Assembly (NCBI GenBank): GCA_000307305.1
Contig: DF158882.1
Coordinates: forward strand, 991,495 to 1,055,494
Origin: Enterobacteriaceae bacterium B14
GTDB lineage: Bacteria > Pseudomonadota > Gammaproteobacteria > Enterobacterales > Enterobacteriaceae
DNA length: 64,000 bases
Direction: 5' to 3'
Position numbers and translations under genes: made by a program. Shown here one piece after another: positions 22,976-33,054 of the stretch (position 1 is its first letter; the number at the start of each line of letters is the position of its first letter). The notes under the pieces are model-generated. The model was not told the DNA's origin. It saw nothing but the letters and a program-made list of their open reading frames with translations, and ran no database searches.

Positions 22976-23573
22976 TTCATTAAAAAAAGGAATAATAAGC
23001 GATTAATATTCACTCTATGCATCGGCACTATTTGGTGTAGAGTTCGGTGGGTTATATCGCTTAGGCTATTTTCCGTACTTCACTTATTTTATTTCTGCTA
23101 AAACTCTTGAGAAATACCTTCCCATATATCTGCTCACTGAAATATCAACTTTATTAACAAGAAACCCCAAAACATCAACAAGGTTAATTTTTTGTTTTGC
23201 TTGTGTTGCATAAAGAAACACCAGAAAATACCCAATATATTGAATATACTACAAAAATATAATTTTACTTTTATAATAAATGCTTGTTATCGGAATAATG
23301 AAGATGAAGATATATTGCGCAGTGCTTTTCACCTAATCCAAAATTTAATATTAGTAACAATCTCAGTGTGCAAATAATAAGCTAGTCTTGTTATATGTAA
23401 CAAATTATGTGAAACCTATTGCCTATGTAAGCAATATCAGGAACATTACTCCTAAGAAAACTAATAACAACGCAAAATAGGTACATTCCCCATGTACCAC
23501 TTTTTGCATTTTTTATATTGATCTAAGGCACCCCCGCTTTATAGCAATATAGTAAAAAACTAGAGGTTTTAAA
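22976..23573. other. Intergenic region nth-dtpA
   Basis: About 600 bp, strongly AT-rich. No gene is supported; a 61-codon reading frame near 23192 lacks a ribosome site and family resemblance. It contains a terminator-like hairpin near 23480-23510 (separate entry) and an imperfect inverted repeat (actcta 23011 / tagagt 23044). The dtpA promoter should lie here. Confidence 0.4.
23478..23510 (+). terminator. Terminator-like hairpin in the dtpA leader
   Basis: GGTACAT (23480-23486)/ATGTACC (23492-23498) with loop TCCCC, then ACTTTTTGCATTTTTT. It ends about 65 bp before the dtpA start. It could end a leader transcript (attenuation) or read-through from nth. A regulator site is also possible. Confidence 0.5.
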
Positions 23574-25082
23574 GTGTCTGCATCAAACAACAACACAAAA
23601 CAGGATGACGTTAGTCTTAATGCATTTAAGCAACCTAAGGCTTTCTATCTGATATTCTCTATTGAACTCTGGGAGCGATTCGGTTTCTATGGCCTCCAGG
23701 GTATCATTGCTATTTATCTAGTTAACCAACTAGGCCTCACTGAAGCTCAATCATTCACCTTGTTCGCCTCGTTCAGCGCACTGGTTTATGGTTTTGTGGC
23801 GATTGGTGGCTGGTTAGGCGATAAAGTTCTCGGGACTAAACGTGTCATTGTTCTGGGCGCTATCGTTTTGGCAATTGGTTATGCCATGGTCGCTTATTCA
23901 GGACATCAGGTTGTCATGGTTTATTTAGGTATGGCAACTATCGCCGTTGGTAATGGTTTGTTTAAAGCCAATCCCTCCTCCCTGCTCTCTACCTGTTATG
24001 CCAAAGATGACCCACGTTTGGACGGTGCATTCACTATGTACTATATGTCCATTAACATTGGCTCTTTTATCTCCATGATTGCAACGCCTTGGCTAGCAGA
24101 CCAGTATGGTTGGAGCGTAGCTTTCAGCCTCAGCGTGATCGGCATGTTTATTACGATTGTTAACTTCATGTTCTGTCGGAAATGGGTTAATAAGTATGGT
24201 TCCAAGCCTGACTTTGAACCATTAAATATCTCTAAACTACTTGGTGTTATTGCTGGTATCGTTGTTTTGGTTGGCATTTCTTATTGGCTTTTACACAACC
24301 CTGTTTATGCTCGTTGGGCTTTAGGTGTCATCTCCGTTGGCATTATTGTTATCTTTGCTAAAGAGACATTTGCCCTACAAGGTGCAGAGAGAAGAAAGAT
24401 GATCGTCGCATTTATCCTAATGCTGCAAGCAATCATCTTTTTTGTTCTTTATAGCCAGATGCCAACCTCCCTTAACTTCTTTGCTATCCACAACGTTGAA
24501 CACTCTCTTTTTGGCATCAATGTTAACCCTGCACAATATCAAGCGCTGAACCCATTCTGGATTATGCTAGCAAGCCCAATCCTTGCTGCACTTTATAATA
24601 AGATGGGCGATACCCTGCCAATGCCTCATAAATTTGCTATTGGTATGCTGCTATGTTCCGGTGCGTTTCTAGTTCTACCGCTAGGGGCTAAGTTCGCTAA
24701 CGAAGCGGGGATTGTTTCCGTCAACTGGCTGATACTCTGCTACGCACTGCAAAGCATTGGTGAGCTAATGATTTCAGGCTTAGGTTTAGCCATGGTTGCA
24801 CAGTTGGTTCCTCAGCGCCTGATGGGCTTTATCATGGGGGCTTGGTTCTTGACCAGCGCGTCTGCGGCCCTTATCGCTGGTTACGTTGCTAACCTCACGG
24901 CTGTTTCACCTGATGAAGTTAAAAACCCACTGGCATCATTAGAAGTTTATAGCCACGTCTTCATGCAAATCGGCATTGTGACCGGTGTGATTGCTATTCT
25001 GATGTTCATCGCTGCACCGAAACTGTACAGAATGACATTAGAAAATACAGGCGATAAAGCGTTAGAAAAAGCAACTGCTTAA
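23574..25082 (+). CDS. dtpA: Dipeptide/tripeptide permease A
   Basis: 502 residues, GTG start. Proton-dependent oligopeptide transporter (POT) family with about 12-14 helices. The proton-coupling motif [10 protein letters not shown] (about residue 33) and the PTR2 signature region [13 protein letters not shown] (about 135) are intact. Near-colinear with E. coli DtpA (TppB), including [19 protein letters not shown] at the N-terminus. Imports di- and tripeptides. Single gene with its own terminator. Confidence 0.95.
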   Translation: MSASNNNTKQDDVSLNAFKQPKAFYLIFSIELWERFGFYGLQGIIAIYLVNQLGLTEAQSFTLFASFSALVYGFVAIGGWLGDKVLGTKRVIVLGAIVLAIGYAMVAYSGHQVVMVYLGMATIAVGNGLFKANPSSLLSTCYAKDDPRLDGAFTMYYMSINIGSFISMIATPWLADQYGWSVAFSLSVIGMFITIVNFMFCRKWVNKYGSKPDFEPLNISKLLGVIAGIVVLVGISYWLLHNPVYARWALGVISVGIIVIFAKETFALQGAERRKMIVAFILMLQAIIFFVLYSQMPTSLNFFAIHNVEHSLFGINVNPAQYQALNPFWIMLASPILAALYNKMGDTLPMPHKFAIGMLLCSGAFLVLPLGAKFANEAGIVSVNWLILCYALQSIGELMISGLGLAMVAQLVPQRLMGFIMGAWFLTSASAALIAGYVANLTAVSPDEVKNPLASLEVYSHVFMQIGIVTGVIAILMFIAAPKLYRMTLENTGDKALEKATA

Positions 25083-25115
25083 AATATACCGCTTTATACA
25101 GGTAGTTATTCCCCT

Positions 25116-25143
25116 AACGGCGCTTCAAAAGCGTCGTTTTTCA
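25116..25143 (+). terminator. Terminator after dtpA
   Basis: Stem aacg-g-cgctt / aagcg-t-cgtt around a CAAA loop, with a TTTTT tail, 35 bp after the dtpA stop. One internal mismatch. Confidence 0.75.
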
Positions 25144-25289
25144 ATGCGTGCTATCTTAATCAAACATGTGATGGCGCAGCCTTATCTCTATGCTAATCTC
25201 CTAGTCACCTGTCTACCTATCCCAACAGGTCCTATAGTTAGGATAAACGGCTGCAAAGCATTTTCTGTGAATAAACCAAGGAGAGTACA

Positions 25290-25898
25290 ATGAAACTGTT
25301 TTATACATCGGGTGCCTGTTCTCTATCCCCTCATATTGTTCTACGTGAAGCTGGTCTGGATTTCAGTATAGAGAAGGTCGATTTGGCGACAAAAAAAACG
25401 GAACACGGCGAGGATTTCCTGAAAGTTAACCCTAAGGGGCAAGTTCCTACCTTACTCTTGGATGACGGTTCAGTATTGACTGAAGGTGTAGCGATTATCC
25501 AATACATCGCAGATCAGGTACCAGATCGTAACCTTATAGCTCCAAGCGGAACAATGGCGCGTTATCATACAATTGAGTGGCTGAACTACATTGCGACAGA
25601 GCTGCATAAAGGCTTTAGCCCTCTGTTTAACTCACAAACTCCACCTGAATATAAAACTATCGCTCGTCAAAAACTGGAAAAACAATTTCAGTATGTTAAT
25701 TCCGTTTTAGAGAACCAGCATTTTGTTTTAGGCAGCCATTTCAGTATTGCTGATGCTTATCTGTTTAATATCATGAGTTGGGCTATCGCATTACAGATTG
25801 ACCTAAGTGCCTATCCTGCGATCACAGATTATCTTAAACGTATTTCTGAGCGCCCTGCAGTTAGTGCTGCATTAAAAGCCGAAGGTCTAATCGGATAA
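25290..25898 (+). CDS. gstA: Glutathione S-transferase (beta class)
   Basis: 202 residues. The thioredoxin-like N-terminal domain has the beta-class Cys in [16 protein letters not shown] (Cys10) and the cis-Pro segment [12 protein letters not shown]. The helical C-terminal domain includes [12 protein letters not shown]. Conjugates glutathione to electrophiles. AAGGAGAG upstream fixes the ATG. Monocistronic, followed by a hairpin at 25931-25957. Confidence 0.94.
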   Translation: MKLFYTSGACSLSPHIVLREAGLDFSIEKVDLATKKTEHGEDFLKVNPKGQVPTLLLDDGSVLTEGVAIIQYIADQVPDRNLIAPSGTMARYHTIEWLNYIATELHKGFSPLFNSQTPPEYKTIARQKLEKQFQYVNSVLENQHFVLGSHFSIADAYLFNIMSWAIALQIDLSAYPAITDYLKRISERPAVSAALKAEGLIG

Positions 25899-25928
25899 AT
25901 ACCGAGAAGGCATAAGAAGATACAATGA

Positions 25929-25960
25929 ATAGAGGGCTGGATATTTTCCAGCCCTCTATG
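25929..25960. terminator. Strong hairpin between convergent gstA and pdxY
   Basis: An 11-bp perfect stem agagggctgga (25931-25941)/tccagccctct (25947-25957) with a 5-nt loop. Neither strand has a classic T-run directly after, although AT-rich sequence follows on the right. Probably a transcript end or 3' stabiliser. Confidence 0.55.
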
Positions 25961-25999
25961 AATAACTAAATTATCTATTTTTATTTTTTTAATGAGTCA

Positions 26000-26863
26000 C
26001 TAAGCTATTTTAATGGCTTTGAATTCATGTCCTGGTTTTACTATTCTATCTTGAGCTGCAACCACTTGAAGTTCATATTCACCCATCTGCTGAGTCGTTA
26101 CCATCACATCATAAACCGCAGCCGTAACATGTTCTAATGCATCTAGTAGGCTCTTACCTGCTAACAGGTCGACTAGTAATAACCCACTGGTTAAGTCACC
26201 TACGCCAACAGGTTGACGGTCAGCAAACTCAACTAATGGCCGAGTGATATGCCAAGCTTCCTCTGCCGTCACCAATAACATTTCAAAGCTATTTGGGTTA
26301 TATCCCGCACGGCTGAGGTGTTTCACTAGCACCACTTTAGGCCCTTTCTCACATAAGAAACGAGCTGCGCTCAACGCTTCATCAACATTATTGACGTCTC
26401 GACCACTCAGCTGTTCTAACTCAAGCAAATTAGGTGCAATAATATCGCTACAAGGCAGTGCTTCTTGGCAGAAAAACTCGGCTACACCGGGGGCAACAAT
26501 ACACCCTTTCTCTGGATGCCCCATGACCGGATCACAGAAATACCATGCGTTGGGATTGGCTGCTTTTACCTGCTTTACCACATCGAGTATACGCGCCCCT
26601 TGTTCAGGGGAGCCGATATAGCCACTCAGTACAGCGTCACAGCGTTGTAATTGGTTTATATCGGCAATGCCCTGCACAATCTCCGTTAGATGACTAGCGG
26701 GCATGACACAGCCTGTCCAGCGACCATACTGGGTATGATTGGAGAACTGCACAGTATTCAGAGGCCAAACGTTAGCGCCCATCCGGCGCATAGGAAACTC
26801 AGCCGCACTGTTCCCTGCATGGCCAAATACAACGTGAGATTGAATGGAAAGAATATTTTTCAT
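26000..26863 (-). CDS. pdxY: Pyridoxal kinase PdxY
   Basis: 287 residues (the E. coli length), ribokinase-like fold. Start [21 protein letters not shown]; the ATP/Mg site includes [13 protein letters not shown], and the catalytic Asp lies in [12 protein letters not shown]. Phosphorylates pyridoxal to PLP in the salvage route. Follows tyrS on the same strand as in E. coli pdxH-tyrS-pdxY, though a hairpin lies between them. With pdxH also here, the segment is a B6 salvage cluster. Confidence 0.95.
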   Translation of the reverse strand: MKNILSIQSHVVFGHAGNSAAEFPMRRMGANVWPLNTVQFSNHTQYGRWTGCVMPASHLTEIVQGIADINQLQRCDAVLSGYIGSPEQGARILDVVKQVKAANPNAWYFCDPVMGHPEKGCIVAPGVAEFFCQEALPCSDIIAPNLLELEQLSGRDVNNVDEALSAARFLCEKGPKVVLVKHLSRAGYNPNSFEMLLVTAEEAWHITRPLVEFADRQPVGVGDLTSGLLLVDLLAGKSLLDALEHVTAAVYDVMVTTQQMGEYELQVVAAQDRIVKPGHEFKAIKIA

Positions 26864-26867
26864 GATT

Positions 26868-26903
26868 CGACCTTAAAAATCAGGGGGACATTTCGCCCCC
26901 CTG
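26868..26903 (-). terminator. Terminator/attenuator between tyrS and pdxY
   Basis: On the minus strand CAGGGGG (26902-26896)/CCCCCTG (26887-26881) with a 9-nt loop is followed by ATTTTTAAGG. The T-tract overlaps the pdxY ribosome-binding region, so it may let only part of the tyrS transcripts through. Confidence 0.7.
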
Positions 26904-26919
26904 TTTGAATCCTTAGTAA

Positions 26920-28194
26920 TTATTTCCAGCAAATTAGGCAGTAATGCTTTTTGCCGCGGCGAAGTAACGTATAACGATTGAATAAGCGGTCTGCATCACT
27001 AAAAGCATATTCCGCATCAGATTGCTTCTCGCCGTTAATAGTCACAGCATTAGAACCAATCATCGTTCTGGCTTGGCCTCTTGATGGGACAAGCTCGGCA
27101 TTCACCAGCGCTTGTTGAAGATCGGCATCTCTTTCTAGCTCAATGCTCGGCATACCATCTTGGGCAAGCTGGGCAAAGTCTGCTTCTGTCAGCGCATCCA
27201 AGGTTCCTGCAAATAAGTTCTCGGTAATACGTTTAGCTGCTGCCAAACCTGCTTCACCGTGTACCATTTTCGTCACTAACTCAGCTAATACATACTGAGC
27301 ACGCGGGGCTTTACCGCTATTTTTGTCTTCTTCTTCCAATGCATCAATCTCTACAATATCCATGAAAGTGAAAAACTTAAGGAAGCGATATACGTCTGAA
27401 TCAGCGGTATTAATCCAGAATTGGTAGAATTTGTAAGGGCTGGTTTTTTTAGGATCTAACCAAACTGCACCACCTTCAGTCTTACCAAACTTGGTGCCAT
27501 CTGATTTAGTAATTAATGGTACTGTCAGGCCATATACCTGATTCTGATGCAGGCGGCGGGTAAGGTCGATACCTGACGTAATATTCCCCCACTGATCGGA
27601 ACCACCGATTTGTAACTCAACGCCAAGCTCTTTATTCAGAGAAGCAAAATCGTAGCCTTGAAGCAGATTGTAGGAAAATTCGGTAAAAGAGATACCACTA
27701 TCGTCACGGTTTAGTCTCTGTTTAACGGCTTCTTTGTTAATCATTGCGTTAACAGAGAAGTGTTTTCCGATATCACGCAGAAAGGTTAAGACATCCATCT
27801 TGCCAAACCAGTCATAGTTGTTGGCTGTAATGGCACTGTTGGTTCCGCAGTCAAAATCAAGGAAAGGTGATACTTGAGATCTGATTTTACTTACCCACTC
27901 AGATACCGTTTCTGCGGTATTCAGTTTGCGCTCAGCGGCTTTGAAGCTAGGATCACCTATCATCCCTGTTGCCCCGCCAACTAACGCAACAGGCTTATGC
28001 CCCGCTAATTGGAAACGTTTTAGGCATAGCAGAGGAACTAGATGTCCCAAGTGCAAGCTATCAGCGGTAGGATCGAACCCGCAATAGAGTGCAATAGGCC
28101 CTTGCGCCAGTCGCTCTGCTAACGCATCCTCATCCGTAACCTGGGCAATGAGGCCCCGCTCTTGCAGTTGTTTAATCAAGTTGCTGCTTGCCAT
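26920..28194 (-). CDS. tyrS: Tyrosyl-tRNA synthetase
   Basis: 424 residues from the ATG at 28194, exactly the E. coli length. An in-frame TTG at 28206 overlaps the Shine-Dalgarno TTGGAG and is not the start. Class I core with HLGH (HIGH motif, about residue 45), the [10 protein letters not shown] binding segment and KFGKT (KMSKS loop). A C-terminal S4 RNA-binding domain follows (about 350-424, ending [10 protein letters not shown]). Confidence 0.97.
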   Translation of the reverse strand: MASSNLIKQLQERGLIAQVTDEDALAERLAQGPIALYCGFDPTADSLHLGHLVPLLCLKRFQLAGHKPVALVGGATGMIGDPSFKAAERKLNTAETVSEWVSKIRSQVSPFLDFDCGTNSAITANNYDWFGKMDVLTFLRDIGKHFSVNAMINKEAVKQRLNRDDSGISFTEFSYNLLQGYDFASLNKELGVELQIGGSDQWGNITSGIDLTRRLHQNQVYGLTVPLITKSDGTKFGKTEGGAVWLDPKKTSPYKFYQFWINTADSDVYRFLKFFTFMDIVEIDALEEEDKNSGKAPRAQYVLAELVTKMVHGEAGLAAAKRITENLFAGTLDALTEADFAQLAQDGMPSIELERDADLQQALVNAELVPSRGQARTMIGSNAVTINGEKQSDAEYAFSDADRLFNRYTLLRRGKKHYCLICWK

Positions 28195-28335
28195 TAAAGA
28201 CTCCAATAAATATTAGCCACGAATAACTTTCGTGTGTTACCGCACAGCACGCGGATATGTATATAAGCAAAAAGAGATATAGGATATACGTTTGCCCAGT
28301 AGGAGCGCCAGACCTTGATCCGATAATTTCACAGT

Positions 28336-28998
28336 TTATGGCGCTAAACGATCAATTTTCCACGACTGACCATCGCGTTGATATATAAAGCGGTCGTGCA
28401 AGCGATTTTCACCACCTTGCCAAAATTCAACTGACTGAATCGTGACTCTAAATCCCCCCCAAAAACTAGGAAGAGGCACCTCACCTTGCATAAATTTCTG
28501 CTTAAGTTCGAGGAACTTGCTCTCAAGTACACCACGAGTGGAAATTCGGGAAGATTGTTGAGAAACCCAAGCTGCAATTTGACTATCTTTTGGTCGGCTA
28601 TGGAAATATTTCATCACATCAACCATCGAAAGGCGTTCAGCTTTTCCTAAAACGATAACTTGTCTATCAAGCATATGCCAAGGAAACAATAAACTAATAT
28701 GTTGATTATGTTCTAATTGCTTCGCCTTGCGACTACCGAGATTGGTGTAAAAAACCATTCCTTGATTATCGTAATGTTTTAACAAAACGATGCGTTGATA
28801 GGGTTGCCCATGTTCATCAACCGTCGCTACACACATCGCGGTAGGGTCGGGGATCTTTGCTTCACAAGCTTGCTTTAACCAGTGCTCAAAAAGATCTAAT
28901 GGGTTCTCCGTAAGGTCACGACGGCGTAGCCCACCACGGACATATTCACGCCTTGAATCAGCAACATCAAATTCAGATTTTTCACTATTATCGGTCAT
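28336..28998 (-). CDS. pdxH: Pyridoxamine/pyridoxine 5'-phosphate oxidase
   Basis: 220 residues (E. coli 218). FMN-binding split-barrel; [27 protein letters not shown] is the FMN/PLP region, FWGGFRV is typical, and the C-terminal motif [10 protein letters not shown] is present. Oxidises PNP and PMP to PLP. Upstream of tyrS on the same strand, with about 140 bp between. The mliC gene that E. coli has between pdxH and anmK is missing (only 95 bp remain). Confidence 0.96.
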   Translation of the reverse strand: MTDNSEKSEFDVADSRREYVRGGLRRRDLTENPLDLFEHWLKQACEAKIPDPTAMCVATVDEHGQPYQRIVLLKHYDNQGMVFYTNLGSRKAKQLEHNQHISLLFPWHMLDRQVIVLGKAERLSMVDVMKYFHSRPKDSQIAAWVSQQSSRISTRGVLESKFLELKQKFMQGEVPLPSFWGGFRVTIQSVEFWQGGENRLHDRFIYQRDGQSWKIDRLAP

Positions 28999-29093
28999 AT
29001 AATATACGCACGGATAGATGAGCTATTGTCAGCAGGTAAGAACATTCTGCCCCCTGCACGTTAAAATCTCAAATGGGAAAAACTAAGCACGGT

Positions 29094-30209
29094 TCACCCT
29101 TGGTGAATGACGGGGTAGATTGCCCCTAAGATCGTTTCCTCTCGTGCCCCTGTCACTGAAGGCATGTTCCCCGGTAAGCCGGAGAGCGTTCTGGCAGCCA
29201 ACCAAGCAAAAGCCAGCGCTTCCATATCATCACCGCTAATACCATATTTGTCTGTTGAGGTGACTTCTGTCCCTGGAAGCAAAGCAGAAAGGCGCACCAT
29301 AACCAGTGGATTCCTGGCACCACCACCACATACCAGCAGCCTCTCGCAGCCACCAGCGAGCAATACTTGGTCGGCAACGGTAACCGCAGTTAACTCTGCT
29401 AATGTTGCCTGTACATCTTCTAGAGGAATCGGTGAGAACTTAGTGAGCTGCTTCTCAAGCCAGCCAAAGTTAAAATACTCGCGCCCCGTGCTTTTCGGGG
29501 GTATTAACTTAAAATAGGGATCAGAAAGCATTTGGTGTAGAAGATCGGGGTGGACTCGTCCTTGAGATGCCCACTGCGCATCACGATCAAAACCTTTCCC
29601 CTTTTGTCGCCAAATCCAAGCATCCATAAGCATATTTCCTGGGCCAGTATCAAATCCCCGCACAGGTAAACCCGGTAACAGTAGAGACAGGTTCGCTATC
29701 CCTCCAATATTTAAGACCATCCTTCTCTCGGCTGGATGAGCGAGTAATGCATGATGAAATGCAGGAACCAGTGGTGCACCTTGGCCACCTAACGCCATAT
29801 CCCTACGGCGAAAATCGCCCACCGTTGTGATTCCCGTCATTGCGGCAATCCGGTTATTGTCGCCAATCTGGAGAGTAAAAGGGGTATCTCCTGTTGGCTC
29901 GTGCCATACCGTTTGCCCATGGCAACCTATCCCCACAACGTCCTTCGGCGAAACGCCTGCGTTGCTCAGCATAATCTGTATTGCTTCAGCAAATAGAGTG
30001 CCTAACTGAGAATCAAGACCACCAATGAATGACAGTGTTGTTTCTTGTCCTTGGCATATGGATAAAATCTTTTTCTTCAACTCAATGGGCATTGGGTGAG
30101 AATAGCTTGCCTGCTGCGCTACAGTATTTTTATCAATTGCAGCAAGAACAACATCTATCCCATCTAAACTGGTACCCGACATAACACCGATGTATCGGCC
30201 TGACCTCAT
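29094..30209 (-). CDS. anmK: Anhydro-N-acetylmuramic acid kinase
   Basis: 371 residues. ASKHA ATPase fold: N-terminal [15 protein letters not shown], central GHGQ-type motif [12 protein letters not shown], the [14 protein letters not shown] metal/substrate motif, and [13 protein letters not shown]. Converts anhydroMurNAc to MurNAc-6-P in cell-wall recycling. AAGGGG upstream supports the ATG at 30209. The 12-bp tandem repeat lies 46 bp upstream of the start. Confidence 0.95.
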   Translation of the reverse strand: MRSGRYIGVMSGTSLDGIDVVLAAIDKNTVAQQASYSHPMPIELKKKILSICQGQETTLSFIGGLDSQLGTLFAEAIQIMLSNAGVSPKDVVGIGCHGQTVWHEPTGDTPFTLQIGDNNRIAAMTGITTVGDFRRRDMALGGQGAPLVPAFHHALLAHPAERRMVLNIGGIANLSLLLPGLPVRGFDTGPGNMLMDAWIWRQKGKGFDRDAQWASQGRVHPDLLHQMLSDPYFKLIPPKSTGREYFNFGWLEKQLTKFSPIPLEDVQATLAELTAVTVADQVLLAGGCERLLVCGGGARNPLVMVRLSALLPGTEVTSTDKYGISGDDMEALAFAWLAARTLSGLPGNMPSVTGAREETILGAIYPVIHQG

Positions 30210-30254
30210 TACAATGCCCCTTTCGTTTGTGCCTTTTTGAATTCACATTCATTG

Positions 30255-30299
30255 AATACAAGCTTTAATACAAGCTTTAATACAAGCTTTAATACAAGC
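30255..30299. repeat. 12-bp tandem repeat (3.75 copies) upstream of anmK
   Basis: AATACAAGCTTT is repeated exactly three times and followed by AATACAAGC. It lies in the 5' region of anmK (minus) and far upstream of slyB (plus). Perfect identity suggests recent slippage. On the plus strand it reads NTSF repeats in a short ORF that has no other support. Confidence 0.95.
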
Positions 30300-30732
30300 A
30301 ATGATGAAATATGTGATATGTCATTGTACCAAAACCTGCCTCTGCACGGCTGGAGGTCGAAAACCTATCCCATAACCCACACTTACTTTATCCATCTTAG
30401 TGGGAGAGAGAAACCGACAATCGCACATCATGTATATATCGTTTTATCCCAATCCGTGCATACTGACTACCGTTATAGCTTTTATTTAAATGTTGTTAAC
30501 TTAGGAAATCAATTTTAATAATTTGAATTGTTTTGTTGCTTTTATTAGGTTATCTACACGGCAGTTATCTCTTGTTCATTTAAACAATTGATAATACGCT
30601 TGTATAGCTAACGAATTGCCCATTATGTGCATATACTGTTAAGAATGGGCTTTACTACACCATAAATTTTCCGTAGCACGGCTACCAAATAGAACAAGTA
30701 TCGCTGACTTGGCGATAATGGAAGGAGTTAAT
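30300..30732. other. Intergenic region upstream of slyB
   Basis: About 430 bp, AT-rich, holding the slyB promoter. No convincing PhoP box (two TGTTTA repeats 5 bp apart) was found, only isolated half-sites such as TTTAAACAA near 30581. GAAGGAG at 30721-30727 is the slyB Shine-Dalgarno. Confidence 0.4.
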
Positions 30733-31197
30733 ATGAAACGTTTAATCGTAATGGCTTTTGCAGGAATGGCTTTGGTTGGCTGTGCGAATACAGACCCATA
30801 TTCTGGTGACGTTTACAGCAGTGACCAAGCAAAAGAAGTGCAATCTGTTACTTATGGTACGTTGATTTCAGCACGCCCAGTAAAAATTCAGGCTGGTGAG
30901 AATAACAGTGTGATTGGCTCTCTTGGCGGTGCAGTTCTTGGTGGTATCGTAGGTAATACCGTTGGTGGTGGTACTGGTAAAGTATTAGCAACAGCAGCAG
31001 GTGCTCTTGCTGGTGGTGTGGCAGGTAATGCCATCGAAGGCAAAGCAAACCAGACGAATGCAGTAGAGCTCGAAATTCGTAAAGACAGCGGCGAAACTAT
31101 CGTTGTTGTTCAAAAAGCTGACATAAGCCAATTCAGCGCTGGTCAGCGTCTACGCATTGTAAGCAGCGGAAGTAAAACGACTGTTTCTCCACGATAA
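30733..31197 (+). CDS. slyB: Outer membrane lipoprotein SlyB
   Basis: 154 residues (E. coli 155). Signal peptide MKRLIVMAFAGMALVG with the lipobox Cys at 17. A glycine-zipper segment follows (about 55-105, GGAVLGGIVGNTVGGG and later GALAGGVAGNA), then a C-terminal soluble domain. Ribosome site and homology place the start at 30733 rather than the in-frame codon at 30709. SlyB is an outer-membrane stress lipoprotein of the PhoPQ regulon in E. coli/Salmonella. Convergent with slyA. Confidence 0.95.
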   Translation: MKRLIVMAFAGMALVGCANTDPYSGDVYSSDQAKEVQSVTYGTLISARPVKIQAGENNSVIGSLGGAVLGGIVGNTVGGGTGKVLATAAGALAGGVAGNAIEGKANQTNAVELEIRKDSGETIVVVQKADISQFSAGQRLRIVSSGSKTTVSPR

Positions 31198-31228
31198 ATT
31201 GAGAAATAACGGTCTGACTGACTAAAGC

Positions 31229-31262
31229 AGAACCGGAGACGATTGTCTCCGGTTTTATTTCT
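31229..31262 (+). terminator. Terminator after slyB
   Basis: A 10-bp stem aaccggagac (31231-31240)/gtctccggtt (31245-31254) with a 4-nt loop and a TTTATTTCTTT tail. Confidence 0.88.
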
Positions 31263-31298
31263 TTGCTGAGTAATCTAAAAAGTGGTATCAATAATTTT

Positions 31299-31733
31299 TT
31301 ATTGTTTATTTTGCAAAATATTTATGTTCTTCTCCAATCGACTAATGAAATTCACCAGCTGTGACACCTCTTCGGGTGTAAAACCACCTAGAATCTCATT
31401 TCGCGTTCCGACAATAACATTATTGACTTGTTGAATAATAGATGACGCTTCTGGCGTTAATGAAATACGTTTAGCACGTCTGTCATTGATACAAACCTGA
31501 CGAGCAATAAGCCCCTTTTCTTCTAACTGATCCAAAGTACGAACCAAAGATGGTTGTTCAATGCCAATGGCTTTAGCTAATTGAATTTGTGACTGCTCTG
31601 GTGGTAACTGGTCAATGTTATATAAAGTTACCCAGTGTGTCTGAGTCATACCCAAAGGCTTTAGTCGCAGATCAATTAGCGCTCGCCAAACACGAACTAG
31701 TCGCGCCAAATCTGAACCTAGTGTTGATTCCAA
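31299..31733 (-). CDS. slyA: Transcriptional regulator SlyA (TTG start)
   Basis: 144 residues, the E. coli length. MarR-family winged helix: [25 protein letters not shown] is the recognition region, [13 protein letters not shown] the wing. The N-terminus [19 protein letters not shown] agrees with E. coli and uses TTG (31733-31731) preceded by GGAGGG. SlyA relieves H-NS silencing of AT-rich genes. Here the AT-rich T6SS region would be a natural kind of target (inference). Confidence 0.95.
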   Translation of the reverse strand: MESTLGSDLARLVRVWRALIDLRLKPLGMTQTHWVTLYNIDQLPPEQSQIQLAKAIGIEQPSLVRTLDQLEEKGLIARQVCINDRRAKRISLTPEASSIIQQVNNVIVGTRNEILGGFTPEEVSQLVNFISRLEKNINILQNKQ

Positions 31734-32409
31734 GTGCCCTCCTAAATTTTATTCGCACATTACATTTATGTTATTAATCACCATTATATTAAGGCGATAT
31801 ATACCGAGCTAAATCACTCCCTGAGTGTCTATTTGCTAATATTCATTCCAGATAAAAATAACGAAATGGTCAGAAAAACAGTACAAAACGTTAATAAACC
31901 ATGAATCCAGAAATAAAATTAACCCATAACTAACATATAGATAACAACCTAAACACTTCCTTATATACTGATACGGCATCTCTGTATCAGCTTAGATATT
32001 AGACTTTGTATTATGCACAATTACACCGTCGTAAACATTAAATATAATTGATTATTCAATGTAGAAAATATCAAATTCAATAAAACTGTTAAACGATTGC
32101 GTCAGTTTATAGCAAAAAAACTAAGAATCGATTAATTACGAACAAATTATTTACAGATAATTCTTTGAATTTATTAGAAATGGACAAACAAAGTCTCTCT
32201 ATAGACCGAGCCTAATGACTCGAAATATGATTCAAAGACTAAATGATAGAATCTTCTGTTCATACCGTAGCATTAGATTTGTTAATTTAAATGTGCTTGT
32301 TAAAACAACAACAAAAGCTTTTACATTTTACATATCTAGCCATATATCTAGATGAGAACATCCCATCTAGATAACATTGATTAAATCCATAAAACATAAT
32401 TAAATATTC
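31734..32409. other. AT-rich intergenic region slyA-sodC
   Basis: About 675 bp very rich in A+T with no supported gene. It contains the slyA promoter and the 3' end of sodC. An inverted repeat CTGATAC (31968-31974)/GTATCAG (31984-31990) has a 9-nt gap. E. coli has ydhIJK in this interval; they are absent here. Confidence 0.45.
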
Positions 32410-32931
32410 TTACTTAATTACGCCACAAGCGATTCTTGCACCGCCACCGCCTAAAGGCGCGGGATCATCTGAATGATTATCCCCACCAACATGAACCATC
32501 AATGAACGCCCTTTTATCTCATCCAGTGTTTTTATACGGGGAGCAAGAACCGGTGACTGAATCATCTCTTCGCTACTCATATAAAGAGCGGGTAAATCGC
32601 CTAAATGTCCATCAGCATATGGTCCTAAATGCTTGCTACTCTGCAATGGGTCCAGATGCCCTCCAGCAGCCAATGCCGCCCCTGGTTTTCCCTCTTTTTC
32701 TGCGACATCACAACTTGCATTTTCATGCACATGGAAGCCATGCACACCTGCCGATAATTTTTTAAGTTCTGGTGAAAAAAGCAGACCGTAAGGGGTTTCA
32801 CTGACAATAATACGGCCTACACTTTCCCCAACTCCCTGTGAACTCACTAGATTCATAGGAACATCTAGTGATGCCGCATTAACACCAAAACAAGCGAATA
32901 TACTCGCCGTTGCAATAAAACACTTTTTCAT
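32410..32931 (-). CDS. sodC: Periplasmic Cu/Zn superoxide dismutase
   Basis: 173 residues. Signal peptide MKKCFIATASIFACFGVNAA. Copper ligands in GFHVHENASCD, the zinc loop with GGHLDP, a further His in MVHVGGDNHSD, and the C-terminal GGGARIACGVIK whose Cys pairs with ASCD. Dismutates superoxide in the periplasm. Same strand as ydhF upstream, as in E. coli. Complements cytoplasmic SodB (42444). Confidence 0.95.
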   Translation of the reverse strand: MKKCFIATASIFACFGVNAASLDVPMNLVSSQGVGESVGRIIVSETPYGLLFSPELKKLSAGVHGFHVHENASCDVAEKEGKPGAALAAGGHLDPLQSSKHLGPYADGHLGDLPALYMSSEEMIQSPVLAPRIKTLDEIKGRSLMVHVGGDNHSDDPAPLGGGGARIACGVIK

Positions 32932-33054
32932 CTTAACTCCTTGATTATTTTTTTAAATGAAGTCTTTTTCCTAATAACTCCCCTACATTACCACTTCGTG
33001 TAATAAAGAATGAATGAAGAAATATATGGTCAGACCTCATTAGTGAGAATAGCC

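Noticed and set aside
23192-23377. 61-codon ORF between nth and dtpA
   Set aside because: AT-rich, no Shine-Dalgarno, and a composition (many Ile/Asn/Lys/Leu) expected by chance.
30237-30518. 93-codon plus-strand ORF with repeated NTSF
   Set aside because: Created by the 12-bp repeat being a multiple of three; no ribosome site, no homology, and the rest is low-quality coding.
30560-30732. PhoP box upstream of slyB
   Set aside because: Only isolated TGTTTA-like half-sites; no pair with 5-bp spacing was found.
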